Positions 34,061 through 42,610 are shown, numbered from the stretch's first letter. The stretch: DNA of 64,000 nucleotides from Hahnella lacustris (GCA_965194655.1 OZ239148.1:1550001-1614000), one strand, 5' to 3'. Notes: a model not told the origin generated them from the sequence alone. A program made the numbers and translations.

Positions 34061-34560
34061 GCTGACTCGATCCGGGCCTGACGAAGTTTCAGGAGAAACT
34101 GAGCCGCGTTGATGACATAGATGGCATAGGCCGCCAGCGCAATCCACATCTGGGCTTCGACGCTCAACCAAGCATCGCCCTGAAGCCAAGCGACCAGATA
34201 CAGGGTGTGTAAGGCGATGACGCCCATACTCACCACGTCCTCCCAAAAGAAGGCAGACGCAAAGAGATAGCGGCCAAACACGACCTTCTCCCAGATGGCG
34301 CCCGTCACCATGATCAGGTAGAGGACCAAGGTCTTGACCACGACTGAGCCAGCCGCCCAGCCCTGGCCTTCACCCGTCATCATGAAACGGAGCACCAAGC
34401 CCAGGCTGACCAGAAAAACGAGAAACTGCAACGGGGCCAGGACGCCTTGAACCAGGGTCCAACGCGTCTGGTCACGACGAATCCGCTGCTCCGGGGTGTA
34501 AATCCGACTGGACGCTTTGGGGCCTGCGGGGGCGGGTGCTGGGACTGCAAGGTCTGACAT
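34057..34560 (-). CDS. bchF: 2-vinyl bacteriochlorophyllide hydratase BchF
   Basis: 167-residue membrane protein with about four hydrophobic segments that hydrates the 3-vinyl group of chlorophyllide a on the way to bacteriochlorophyllide a. The YTPEQRIRRDQTRWTLVQGVLAPLQFLVFLVSLGLV and EKVVFGRYLFASAFFWEDVVS blocks are BchF signatures. It is the first gene of the minus-strand superoperon; a perfect PpsR-type palindrome lies 62-79 bases upstream of its ATG, in the region shared with aerR. The N-terminal Pro/Ala-rich stretch is variable. Confidence 0.95.
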   Translation of the reverse strand: MSDLAVPAPAPAGPKASSRIYTPEQRIRRDQTRWTLVQGVLAPLQFLVFLVSLGLVLRFMMTGEGQGWAAGSVVVKTLVLYLIMVTGAIWEKVVFGRYLFASAFFWEDVVSMGVIALHTLYLVAWLQGDAWLSVEAQMWIALAAYAIYVINAAQFLLKLRQARIESA

Positions 34561-34621
34561 GCCGGCCTGTCTCTCCGTCTTTTGGGGGGCTGTAAACGAC
34601 TCTAGGACGGAGCCCCACGAT

Positions 34622-34639
34622 TGTCAATTTTTATTGACA
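34622..34639. promoter_or_regulatory. PpsR/CrtJ operator between bchF and aerR
   Basis: TGTCAATTTTTATTGACA matches the PpsR/CrtJ consensus TGT-N12-ACA and is nearly a perfect palindrome (TGTCAAT / ATTGACA). It lies in the divergent region between bchF (starts 34560, minus) and aerR (starts 34748, plus). A second degenerate copy, TTT-N12-ACA at 34644-34661, follows four bases later, closer than the usual 7-8. PpsR is encoded next door, so oxygen/light repression of bchF and possibly of aerR-ppsR is likely (inference). Confidence 0.8.
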
Positions 34640-34747
34640 TCTATTTTGGTTGACATAGACAAACCGTCCGCGCAAACTGACACACACAGTGCAAAGGAAA
34701 AGGCGCACCATGTAGGTCCGGACAGTGCCGGGCGATAGGGGAAGTGC

Positions 34748-35587
34748 ATGAAGGACGCAGACCGCCATAACGGCAACGGTGGAACCCAAGGAGATGCCCA
34801 CTCGGCGATTGGGTCTCTTTTAGTGAAGGCGGTCATTCCAACGCTGGCCCAAGTCCACGATTCAAACCTGACGGATCAGGGTGCTGCTTGGGTGACGGGC
34901 GCCCTCGGTGAGAACAAGCCCAACCCTGCAGCCAAAGAGCTGGCTCGCCTCGCACTTCAAGGACGGCTCGAGCCCTGCCTCCAGTTCGTTGAGCAACAGC
35001 GGGCGGCGGGGATGTCACTGATCGAAGTTTTTCTTGGTGTGCTCCAGCCCGCGGCCCGACAGCTTGGGCAAGGATGGGAGGAGGACTCCTGCCGATTCAC
35101 CGATGTCACGGTAGGACTCTGGCAGCTACAGCAGGTCTTCATGAGGCTCGTGCCAGAGGTTCACCAGGGGCCGCTCAATCGAGAGCGGCGCGCGCGGCCA
35201 ACCATTTTTCTCACCGCCATGCCCACCGCCCAACATCGCTTCGGCGTGCAGATGCTCGGTGCCGTGTTTTTTGCAGCAGGCTGGTCGGTGACTGTCAGTG
35301 AATCGCGAGAGCCTGAGGGCCAGGTGCTAGACGCCGCACGCGCCAACCCCAACGTGCTAGGGATTTCCCTGTCCTGTGAAAAAGACTTACTTCATGCGCG
35401 TAAACATATACAATCCCTGCGCATCGCATGTGAGCACTCTCAACCCTTTGTGATGATTGGCGGCCCGGCAGTCCACCTCTTTCCTGAACAGGTTCATGCC
35501 CTCCAAGCAGACGCCATCTGCGGCGATGCGCCGGACGCCCTTCAGCAGGCTACACAACTCCTGGCACTAGGACTCGCCCGTGGATAG
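34748..35587 (+). CDS. aerR: AerR/PpaA cobalamin-binding antirepressor
   Basis: 279-residue regulator with an N-terminal helical part (WEEDSCRFTDVTVGLWQLQQVFMRLVP, residues 110-136) and a C-terminal vitamin B12-binding Rossmann domain (about residues 150-275). His163 in AQHRFG fits the HxxG cobalamin ligand position, with the usual preceding Asp replaced by Ala. VMIGGPAVHLFPEQVHALQADAICGDAPDAL is a typical B12-domain end. In Rhodobacter this protein binds cobalamin and relieves PpsR/CrtJ repression in a light-dependent way. It overlaps ppsR by 8 bases, fitting a functional pair. I call it AerR/PpaA rather than MerR-type because it lacks a DNA-binding domain. Confidence 0.87.
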   Translation: MKDADRHNGNGGTQGDAHSAIGSLLVKAVIPTLAQVHDSNLTDQGAAWVTGALGENKPNPAAKELARLALQGRLEPCLQFVEQQRAAGMSLIEVFLGVLQPAARQLGQGWEEDSCRFTDVTVGLWQLQQVFMRLVPEVHQGPLNRERRARPTIFLTAMPTAQHRFGVQMLGAVFFAAGWSVTVSESREPEGQVLDAARANPNVLGISLSCEKDLLHARKHIQSLRIACEHSQPFVMIGGPAVHLFPEQVHALQADAICGDAPDALQQATQLLALGLARG

Positions 35588-36986
35588 AACGGGCCGCGTC
35601 GACCACCCTCAGGCCACTTTTGATGACGAGACGGCTGCGGCGCTGGTCGCAGCAGCATCAGACATCACCCTCTTGGTGACCGCGGAAGGCATCATTGAAA
35701 ACGCCTCGGGTGATTCACACATCTGGGAGGCGGTTCCATTCCAATCCTGGGTGGGCAAGAAATGGACCGACACGGTGAGCTCAGAGAGCCGCGTGAAGGT
35801 GGACGAAATGTTGAGAGATGTTCGATCTGGCGAGGCTGTGACTCGCTGGCGTCACATCAATCATCGCGGACATGATGGACAAGACATCCCCGTCCTGTTC
35901 TCTCTCGTCAAGACTGGGAAGGCCCATCAATACATTGCGATTGGGCGTGACCTTAGAAGCGTCGCCGAACTTCAAGCGCGTCTTCTGGAAGCCCAGCAGT
36001 TTATGGAGCGTGACTACCTCCGCCTTCGCAGGCTGGAGAATCAGTATCGCCTGCTCTTTGATCTGGTCAATGAACCTGTCCTGGTCCTGCGACTGGACCG
36101 ACTCCAGGTCCTCGAGAGCAACCGCGCGGCTGGGCTCTTCTTTGGACAAGAGCCTGAACAGCTGGTGGGGAAGACCTTCGAGGGACTCATGACCCAGCAG
36201 AGCGTGGGCAACCTTCAGCAGGCCCTACGCCAAGTCGACACCTCGGGACGCAGCACAGAGACGACCCTGCGCTTCTTCGGCAAGGAGTCTGCGCATACCG
36301 TCTCCGTCTTCCACCTCAAACGCGACGATGGATCCGCCTGCCTGGTTCGAATCGACGACCGTGTGGATCCGGATCATGTGGGAACGGCCGCATTGTTGCA
36401 AAGCGTTGCCCACTCCATGAGTGATGGACTCGTGATCTGCGATGCAAAGGGTGCCATTCAGTTTTCAAACCAGGCTTTTGTTGAGATGGTGCAAGCGGGT
36501 CATCACGGTCAGTTGATTGGCGAGAACCTCAATCGCTGGCTGGGCCGCGCCAATACCGACCTGCTCGTGATGTTGAACTCCCTCTCACAAGGAGGTCAGG
36601 TGCGTCTCTTCGCCACGCAGCTTCTGTCTGAGGGCAAGAGTGCACTTCCGGTCGAGATCTCCGGCGTTGCCATTGAGCAGGCCAATGGGAAGGTTTTCGC
36701 GTTCACCGTCCGCGAGATTGGGCGTCGCCTCGGGCGTGAGACCAAGTCCAGCCCAGTGGGTCGCTCGGGAGAGGATCTCGCCGCCCTGGTGGGTCGTATG
36801 CCGCTCAAAGAGATTGTGGGTGAGACCGTCGACATCATCGAGCGCCTCTGCATTGAGAGCGCACTCACCATGACGAAGAACAATCGGGCATCTGCAGCCG
36901 ACATGCTGGGACTCTCTCGACAGAGTCTGTACGTCAAGCTCCGACGCTTTGGCATTGACGGTGGGCAGGAGGATGAAAGCGCCTGA
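35580..36986 (+). CDS. ppsR: Photosynthesis repressor PpsR/CrtJ
   Basis: 468-residue regulator with PAS-like domains (about residues 25-130, 155-260 and 270-385), a coiled linker (LQARLLEAQQFMERDYLRLRRLENQ) and a Fis-type helix-turn-helix, ASAADMLGLSRQSLYVKLRR. It represses bch, crt and puf/puc promoters at TGT-N12-ACA. The redox cysteines of Rhodobacter PpsR appear to have counterparts at Cys254 and Cys424 (the latter just before the HTH). The GTG start at 35580 overlaps aerR by 8 bases. crtA overlaps its end by 14 bases, with a good ribosome binding site (AGGAGG) inside the ppsR coding sequence. Confidence 0.93.
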   Translation: MDRTGRVDHPQATFDDETAAALVAAASDITLLVTAEGIIENASGDSHIWEAVPFQSWVGKKWTDTVSSESRVKVDEMLRDVRSGEAVTRWRHINHRGHDGQDIPVLFSLVKTGKAHQYIAIGRDLRSVAELQARLLEAQQFMERDYLRLRRLENQYRLLFDLVNEPVLVLRLDRLQVLESNRAAGLFFGQEPEQLVGKTFEGLMTQQSVGNLQQALRQVDTSGRSTETTLRFFGKESAHTVSVFHLKRDDGSACLVRIDDRVDPDHVGTAALLQSVAHSMSDGLVICDAKGAIQFSNQAFVEMVQAGHHGQLIGENLNRWLGRANTDLLVMLNSLSQGGQVRLFATQLLSEGKSALPVEISGVAIEQANGKVFAFTVREIGRRLGRETKSSPVGRSGEDLAALVGRMPLKEIVGETVDIIERLCIESALTMTKNNRASAADMLGLSRQSLYVKLRRFGIDGGQEDESA

Positions 36987-37671
36987 TTCCACCATCCTGC
37001 TGGTCCTGGTGCGATGGCAGCGTGCATCAAGACTCTGGGGCATGATGAGGCTTCCGCTGGCTGCAATTCGGCCCCTGCAGGCGCCAGGCCTGCTCTTTTA
37101 CAAGGTTCTAGGCTCGGGAGAGGGCGGCGGCTTTGGACTCTCTCCAAGCCTCTCGCATCAAGGACTCTTTACCGCCTTTGAGCGACAGGATCAGGCAGCC
37201 TCCTTTTTGCACGAATCCCCTGTCCTGAGACACTATCGTGCACGAGCTGCGGAGTTTGCCTGGCTGTTGCTCAAGCCCTATTCGGTGCGGGGCTCATGGT
37301 CTGGGTTCAGCCCCGAGCCTCAAGGACTCCCATCGGCCAATCAAGGCCCCATCGCCTCTCTCACCCGGGCCAGCATTCGACCGCAGAAGATGCGTGCCTT
37401 CTGGTCTCAGTCTCCTGCCGCTGAGGCCGAGCTGATGCAGGCCAGCGGATGCCGGCTGGCTGTTGGCCTCGGAGAGGCTCCCCTGTTGAGACAAGCAACA
37501 TTCAGCGTGTGGGACAGCCCCGAGCACATGGACCAATACGCTCGCTCAGGTGCACACCTGCGTGCAATCCAGACTGCCTATCGAGAGGAGCACTTCAGCG
37601 AGTCCATGTTTGTTCGGTTCTCCGTGCTCTCAGCGGGGGGTCATTGGAAGGGAAGCGCAGTCCATGTCTAG
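36973..37671 (+). CDS. crtA: Spheroidene monooxygenase
   Basis: 232-residue enzyme that oxygenates spheroidene (or hydroxyspheroidene) at C2 to spheroidenone under aerobic conditions. ATG 36973 has GGCAGGAGG immediately upstream. The family blocks GFGLSPSLSHQGLFTAFE, AEFAWLLLKPYSVRGSWSG, SLTRASIRPQKMRAFW and SVWDSPEHMDQYAR are visible. It sits between ppsR (14-base overlap) and crtD (8-base overlap). Its presence predicts ketocarotenoids, usual in aerobic phototrophs. Cytoplasmic or membrane-associated. Confidence 0.9.
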   Translation: MKAPDSTILLVLVRWQRASRLWGMMRLPLAAIRPLQAPGLLFYKVLGSGEGGGFGLSPSLSHQGLFTAFERQDQAASFLHESPVLRHYRARAAEFAWLLLKPYSVRGSWSGFSPEPQGLPSANQGPIASLTRASIRPQKMRAFWSQSPAAEAELMQASGCRLAVGLGEAPLLRQATFSVWDSPEHMDQYARSGAHLRAIQTAYREEHFSESMFVRFSVLSAGGHWKGSAVHV

Positions 37672-39232
37672 GCCCTTTAAGGTCATCTTGGTTGGGGCAG
37701 GCTCTGCTGGGCTGAGCTGTGCCATCGACCTTGCTCGTCGGGGTGTGGAGGTGGTGCTGCTTGAGCAGCACGACACCCCCGGCGGCAAAATTCACCAGAC
37801 CCCGCTTGAGGATCGTTTCTTGGACTCTGGCCCAACCGTCATGACGATGCGGTGGGTTTTTGATCAGCTCTTCGAGGAGGCCGGACTGAGCCTTGACGAT
37901 TATGTGAGGCTTGAGCCCCTGTCTGTCCTTGGGCGTCATCATTGGCCTCACCGGCCTGTCCTCGACCTGTTCACCGATGCTCAACAAAGCGAAGCCGCCA
38001 TCGAGGCTTTCTCAGGGGGAAAATCAGCAGCAGAGTTTCGTGCATTCATTCGGACAGCCAGGGCACTCTACGACCGCATGGAGCCCATTTACATGCGCGG
38101 AGAGCGGCCGAGTCTTCTGAGCATGACGCAAGGTCTTGGCGTCAACGGACTCGCCCAGCTTGCAAGGCTCGGGGCGATGCCCTCGCTTTGGACCCGCCTG
38201 GGACAAACCTTCTCTGACCCCGAACTCCGACAGCTCTTTGCGAGGTACGCAACGTACACGGGCGGCTCACCGCTGGCCTCACCAGCCACCCTCATGCTGA
38301 TTGCCTACGTCGAACTCTGCGGCGTCTGGGTGGCCGAGGGTGGCATGCAGGGCCTGGCCTCGGGACTCCTTAAGGCGGCTCAGCATCTCGGCGTCAGTGC
38401 ACGTCTCTCCTCCACCGTCTCCAAGCTTCAGATTCATGCGGGGCGCTGCTCAGGCGTCGAGCTCTCCCACGGAGAGGTCATCGAGGCGGATGCAGTGGTG
38501 TTTAATGGCGACGTACAGGCACTTGCGCAGGGTCTGCTCGGTCCGAGTGCACAGCGGGCGGTGACCGCCCAGGAGGTTGGACCACGCTCGCTCTCAGCCC
38601 TCACCTGGAGCCTCTTGGCCGAAGTCGAGGGACTGGACTTGCATGTTCACAATCTCTTTTTTCAGCCGAACTACCCCGATGAATTCAGCTCCATTTTCGG
38701 ACGAGGAAGGCTGCCCGATCGACCAACGATCTACCTGAACGCCCAAGACCGCGGCTTTGGTCCGGTGGCCCTGCCCAGCCCCCAAGGCATTGAGCGCCTT
38801 TTTCTACTGGTCAACGCACCTGCCAGTGGCGACACCAACACCCCCCATGAACAGGACTTCCAGTTATGCGAGGAACGCGTCTTTCAACACCTGAAGGCCT
38901 CTGGCCTTTCACTCCGAATCTCAGCACAGCGCAGGGCTACACCGAGGACCTTTCACCAACGATTCCCGGGTTCGGGCGGGGCGCTCTATGGCCGAGCTCC
39001 TCACGGCTGGATGTCGGTCTTCCAACGCGCCTCCTCTCGGAGTCGATTGCCGGGCCTTTATCTGGCGGGGGGAACGGTGCACCCTGGGGCCGGAGTTCCG
39101 ATGGCGGCGCTCTCGGGACGCCTGGCGGCAGGGGCCGTGATGGCGGACCGGGATTCAACCAGCCGGTCAAGCCGGGGGGTTATCTCTGGTGGTATGTCGA
39201 CGGCATCAGCGACTGTGGTCAGCACGGACTGA
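37664..39232 (+). CDS. crtD: 1-Hydroxycarotenoid 3,4-desaturase
   Basis: 522-residue phytoene-desaturase-family flavoprotein with an N-terminal FAD motif VILVGAGSAGLSCAIDLARRG and the C-terminal family motif GLYLAGGTVHPGAGVPMAALSG. The substrate, 1-hydroxyneurosporene or methoxyneurosporene, is inferred from neighbours crtA and crtC. ATG 37664 overlaps the crtA stop by 8 bases. The 24 residues after MAALSGRLAAGAVMADRD are not family-like and lie over the beginning of the CrtC-coding frame, so the crtD stop at 39232 overlaps recognisable crtC sequence by about 95 bases. Confidence 0.92.
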   Translation: MSRPFKVILVGAGSAGLSCAIDLARRGVEVVLLEQHDTPGGKIHQTPLEDRFLDSGPTVMTMRWVFDQLFEEAGLSLDDYVRLEPLSVLGRHHWPHRPVLDLFTDAQQSEAAIEAFSGGKSAAEFRAFIRTARALYDRMEPIYMRGERPSLLSMTQGLGVNGLAQLARLGAMPSLWTRLGQTFSDPELRQLFARYATYTGGSPLASPATLMLIAYVELCGVWVAEGGMQGLASGLLKAAQHLGVSARLSSTVSKLQIHAGRCSGVELSHGEVIEADAVVFNGDVQALAQGLLGPSAQRAVTAQEVGPRSLSALTWSLLAEVEGLDLHVHNLFFQPNYPDEFSSIFGRGRLPDRPTIYLNAQDRGFGPVALPSPQGIERLFLLVNAPASGDTNTPHEQDFQLCEERVFQHLKASGLSLRISAQRRATPRTFHQRFPGSGGALYGRAPHGWMSVFQRASSRSRLPGLYLAGGTVHPGAGVPMAALSGRLAAGAVMADRDSTSRSSRGVISGGMSTASATVVSTD

Positions 39233-40080
39233 CCATCATTATTTTTGTGGGGAGTGTGTTCTCGCCTTATTACCACTGGTCACATCAACGCGCCTTAGGA
39301 CAAGGATCTGAATCCAATCCTGAAGACTTCTGCTCAGTCAACGTCGCGCTCTACAGCCCAGGAAAAAAGCGTTGGACGATGACCGAGCGAGGAGCGCGAT
39401 CCCTCACGCGAACAGAGTCGCACTACCAGCTTGGCCCGAGTCGTGCCCACTGGGACGGGCAAGCTCTGGTGATCTCGATCGATGAATGGAATCTCTATCC
39501 CATCCCGCGCAGGGTCAAAGGCCAGGTGCGTCTCGAACCGGAGCAGCTCTTCTCGTTCCAGACCGCGCTGGATTCGGAGGGTCGACATCGTTGGGGTCCG
39601 ATTGCTCCAAGAGCGCGCATTCACGCGTCCTTTGAGGATCCGAATCTTCGATGGTCCGGACACGGTTATCTCGACAGCAATGAGGGAGATGAGCCCATTG
39701 AGGGACCTTTCTCGAGCTGGGACTGGTGCAGAGCAGATCTCGCTGATGGCAGTGTGGCGGTGCTCTACGACATTCGTCCAGAGCGTGGCGCGGACCGACT
39801 GCTCGCCTTGCGGTTTCGGCCCGACGGCTCCATCACATCGTTCGAGCCCGTCGCGAGAACCTCACTCGGCTCCACTGCATGGCGTGTACCGCGGTCTATT
39901 CGAGCACATCCACACCGAACCCGAACCCTCGAGGACACGCCGTTCTATGCACGAGGGATGGTGGAGGCGGACCTCTTGGGCGAACGCGTATTGGCCATGC
40001 ATGAGACGCTCAACCTCCCGAGACTGCGCTCACCCGTGGTCAAGGCCATGCTCCCATGGCGGATGCCTAGGCTGCGCTGA
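39136..40080 (+). CDS. crtC: Carotenoid 1,2-hydratase (CrtC), unclear start
   Basis: Hydrates the terminal double bond of neurosporene or lycopene. Recognisable CrtC sequence begins near 39136 with PGFNQPVKPGGYLWWYVDG, followed by GLTIIIFVGSVFSPYYHWS and continuing to about 315 residues. There is no ATG, GTG or TTG in frame between 38869 and 39246: the only canonical start upstream is ATG 38866, deep inside crtD, which would add 90 residues overlapping crtD by 367 bases. The next downstream, GTG 39247, removes the conserved N-terminal motif. Possible explanations are a non-standard start, a programmed frameshift from crtD, or a one-base error. Coordinates here mark the start of homology, not a proven start codon. 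Confidence 0.75.
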   Translation, partial: RDGGPGFNQPVKPGGYLWWYVDGISDCGQHGLTIIIFVGSVFSPYYHWSHQRALGQGSESNPEDFCSVNVALYSPGKKRWTMTERGARSLTRTESHYQLGPSRAHWDGQALVISIDEWNLYPIPRRVKGQVRLEPEQLFSFQTALDSEGRHRWGPIAPRARIHASFEDPNLRWSGHGYLDSNEGDEPIEGPFSSWDWCRADLADGSVAVLYDIRPERGADRLLALRFRPDGSITSFEPVARTSLGSTAWRVPRSIRAHPHRTRTLEDTPFYARGMVEADLLGERVLAMHETLNLPRLRSPVVKAMLPWRMPRLR

Positions 40081-40084
40081 GGAC

Positions 40085-41110
40085 TCAGTCGCGCGACAGG
40101 CTGCGCCCACGCAGAGACTGCTCTCGCTCATCGAGCGTGAGCAGCAGGTCGATCATCCATCCAGCCTTTTCAGAGACCGTCTTGGGCGGAATGGCGGCCG
40201 CAGAGGGCAGTGCCGCCTGAACCAGAAAGTCCACGGCAGGCAGTGGCTTATACCCGCGAAGCCAGCCGGGTGCCATGATGACTGCTGGGAGCGACTGCGC
40301 AATTCGAACCAGCTTACGTCGGCCAGAGACCACCGCGCGTCGGTCCACCGCGTTGTAATGCTGACGCTCAAGCACACGGCCAATATCGGAGTAAATGTGC
40401 CGAGCGGAGAGAATCGCTGGCCGGCAGTTTCGAGGCAGCGCCAAGACCCCCTGCTCTGCTCGACCATACAGTGAGTCGGCGGCTTCAATCAGGCGGGCGA
40501 CGACGCGTCCCAAGGCTTCGCAGTGCCCGCCCGATTTCAGCCATTCATCTGGGCAGAGCCCCTCATCCCGCATCCAGCTCCTGGGGAGGTAGAGTCGCCC
40601 CAATTTCTGGTCCTCGCCCACATCCCGAGCGATGTTCGTGAGCTGCATGGCGACACCCAGCTCACAGGCCCTTGCAATGGCCCAGGGTTCGCGCACACCC
40701 ATGATCAGCGCCATCATGGCGCCCACCGTGCCCGCGACTCGGGCGCCATAGTCATAGACCTCCTCAATCGTTTCGTAGCGGCGACCCTGAGAGTCCCAAG
40801 CGAAGCCCTCCAGCAAGGCCAAGGGAAGCTCACGCGGCAGCCTGTAGGTGTGCACCACCTCTGCGAAGGCTCGATCTGAGAGAGCCTCCCCGGGCTGCCC
40901 TTGGTAAATGGCATGGAGTCGATCGTGGAGGGCCTTCATCACAGCCGGACAGGCCTCGTTCTCATCCACCTCGTCGTCGGCTACTCGGCAGAACGCATAG
41001 AGTGCCGCCGAAGGCGCACGCAACGCGGACGGCAAGAGCCGTGAAGCGGCAAAGAAAGAGCGAGAACCTGTGCGCATCAGCGCCTCACATTCATGCATGT
41101 GCATGTTCAT
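40085..41110 (-). CDS. crtB: Phytoene synthase
   Basis: 341-residue prenyl synthase joining two geranylgeranyl diphosphates into phytoene. Both aspartate-rich sites are visible: YAFCRVADDEVDE (first) and LTNIARDVGEDQKLGRLYLP (second, DVGED). The first stretch, SRSFFAASRLLP, is family-typical. The start overlaps the crtI stop by ATGA (start 41110); MNMHMHECEAL gives three possible Met starts. Its end lies only 4 bases from the crtC stop on the opposite strand. Confidence 0.95.
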   Translation of the reverse strand: MNMHMHECEALMRTGSRSFFAASRLLPSALRAPSAALYAFCRVADDEVDENEACPAVMKALHDRLHAIYQGQPGEALSDRAFAEVVHTYRLPRELPLALLEGFAWDSQGRRYETIEEVYDYGARVAGTVGAMMALIMGVREPWAIARACELGVAMQLTNIARDVGEDQKLGRLYLPRSWMRDEGLCPDEWLKSGGHCEALGRVVARLIEAADSLYGRAEQGVLALPRNCRPAILSARHIYSDIGRVLERQHYNAVDRRAVVSGRRKLVRIAQSLPAVIMAPGWLRGYKPLPAVDFLVQAALPSAAAIPPKTVSEKAGWMIDLLLTLDEREQSLRGRSLSRD

Positions 41111-42588
41111 GCGGCGACTGGCTCCAACATTTCATCGAAGGCCTTGGCGGAGGTGAGGACGCCTGGTATGCCTGCTCCAGGGTGGGTGCTCGCACCCACC
41201 AGGTAGAGACCCTTCACATCCTCACTGCTGTTGTGCGGCCTAAACCAGGCACTCTGCAAAAGACGTGGCTCCATCCCAAATGCAGCACCTTTAAAGGAGC
41301 GATATCGAGAGTCGAAGTGGTTGGGTGTGATCGTGTGAGAAACGTCGAGCACCTCGGAGAGTCCCGGAAGCACGGTCTGCTCCAAGGCTCGCTGGATTTT
41401 GAATCGGTAGGGCTCCGCCTGTGTCTGCCAATCAATCTGCGCATCTAAATGAGGAACCGGTGAGAGCACATAAAACGAGTCACAGCCCTTCGGTGCGAGT
41501 GAAGGGTCCGTCGCTGTGGGTCGATGGAGATAGAGGCTGAAGTCTTCGGCTAAGACCTTGCGATCAAAGATGTCTCTGAGCAACTCCTCGTAGCGCGGCC
41601 CCATGAGGATCATGTGATGTGGAATGTCCGCATACTGCCGTCGGGTCCCGAAGTACCAGACCATCAGGCTCATGGAGTAATGGGCGCGACGTACCTTTCG
41701 ATTGGTCCAGGTGCGGCGAGGGTGCTCAGAAAGTAATTCTTGATAGGTGGTGGCGGCATCTGCATTGGAGACCACCAGGTCTGCAGAGATGAAAGCCCCG
41801 TCACGAAGACGGACTCCCGTGACGTGCCCGTCCCGAGTTTCGATCTGGGTGACATCCGAGTGATAGCGGACCTGGCCACCGTGGCGCTCAAACAGCGCAG
41901 CCATCTCTTGCACAATCGCGCCCGTTCCGCCCATCGCCGAGTGGACTCCGAAGCGCCGCTCGAGCGCAGCGATGAGGCTGTAGACACAGGTGACGGTGAG
42001 TGGATTTCCCCCGATGAGCAGGGGATGAAAGCTAAACACTTGTCTCAGCTTCTCGCTAGAAAAGTGGCGACAAGCCATGGCGTAGATGCTCTCCCACGCG
42101 CGCATGCGCACCATGGAAGGGATTGCAGCCAGAAGCTCCGAGAATCGGTTGAAGGGGACTGTGCCGAGATCCTCATACCCCAGGGCATAACATCGCTCGG
42201 CTTCGAGCATGAATCGGTCATAGCCCGGCAGATCACTGGGGCAGACTCGCTGGATCTCCTGCTTCATTCGCACGCTGTCGCCAAAGTAGTCAAAGTGACT
42301 GCCGTCTGCGAATCGAATGCGGTAGAACGGGTCCATGAGACGCAAGTCCACATAGTCCTCGAACCGCTCGCCGCAGAGCGCCCAGAGCTCTTGCAAAAGA
42401 AAGGGCGCAGTGATGATGGTGGGCCCCATGTCGAACGTGTAGCCCCCGTCTCGAATGACACAGGCTCGTCCACCCGGCTGTTCGAGACGCTCCAGGACCG
42501 TCACGGCATAGCCCTTCTTTCGAAGCCGTATCGCAGCGGCCAGGCCCCCCACCCCACTCCCAATCACCACCGCAGTGGGTGTCAACAT
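41107..42588 (-). CDS. crtI: Phytoene desaturase
   Basis: 493-residue FAD-dependent desaturase converting phytoene to neurosporene or lycopene. The Rossmann motif VVIGSGVGGLAAAIRLRKKGYAVTVLE begins at residue 8. The C-terminal DVKGLYLVGASTHPGAGIPGVL is the CrtI signature. The number of desaturation steps cannot be read from sequence; spheroidenone-type products fit neurosporene (three-step). ATG 42588 lies in a 69-base region divergent to bchG that holds a degenerate PpsR-like box. crtB follows with ATGA overlap. Confidence 0.95.
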   Translation of the reverse strand: MLTPTAVVIGSGVGGLAAAIRLRKKGYAVTVLERLEQPGGRACVIRDGGYTFDMGPTIITAPFLLQELWALCGERFEDYVDLRLMDPFYRIRFADGSHFDYFGDSVRMKQEIQRVCPSDLPGYDRFMLEAERCYALGYEDLGTVPFNRFSELLAAIPSMVRMRAWESIYAMACRHFSSEKLRQVFSFHPLLIGGNPLTVTCVYSLIAALERRFGVHSAMGGTGAIVQEMAALFERHGGQVRYHSDVTQIETRDGHVTGVRLRDGAFISADLVVSNADAATTYQELLSEHPRRTWTNRKVRRAHYSMSLMVWYFGTRRQYADIPHHMILMGPRYEELLRDIFDRKVLAEDFSLYLHRPTATDPSLAPKGCDSFYVLSPVPHLDAQIDWQTQAEPYRFKIQRALEQTVLPGLSEVLDVSHTITPNHFDSRYRSFKGAAFGMEPRLLQSAWFRPHNSSEDVKGLYLVGASTHPGAGIPGVLTSAKAFDEMLEPVAA

Positions 42589-42610
42589 TTGAGCCCTCCC
42601 AGACAGAAAC

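Noticed and set aside
34057..34246. Longer BchN from 34246
   Set aside because: The extra residues are read over bchF in another frame; ATG 34060 with ATGA overlap is the normal start.
38866..39135. Counting the 90-residue extension from ATG 38866 as part of CrtC
   Set aside because: The sequence lies in another frame over conserved CrtD motifs and looks like a shadow; the real start is left open.
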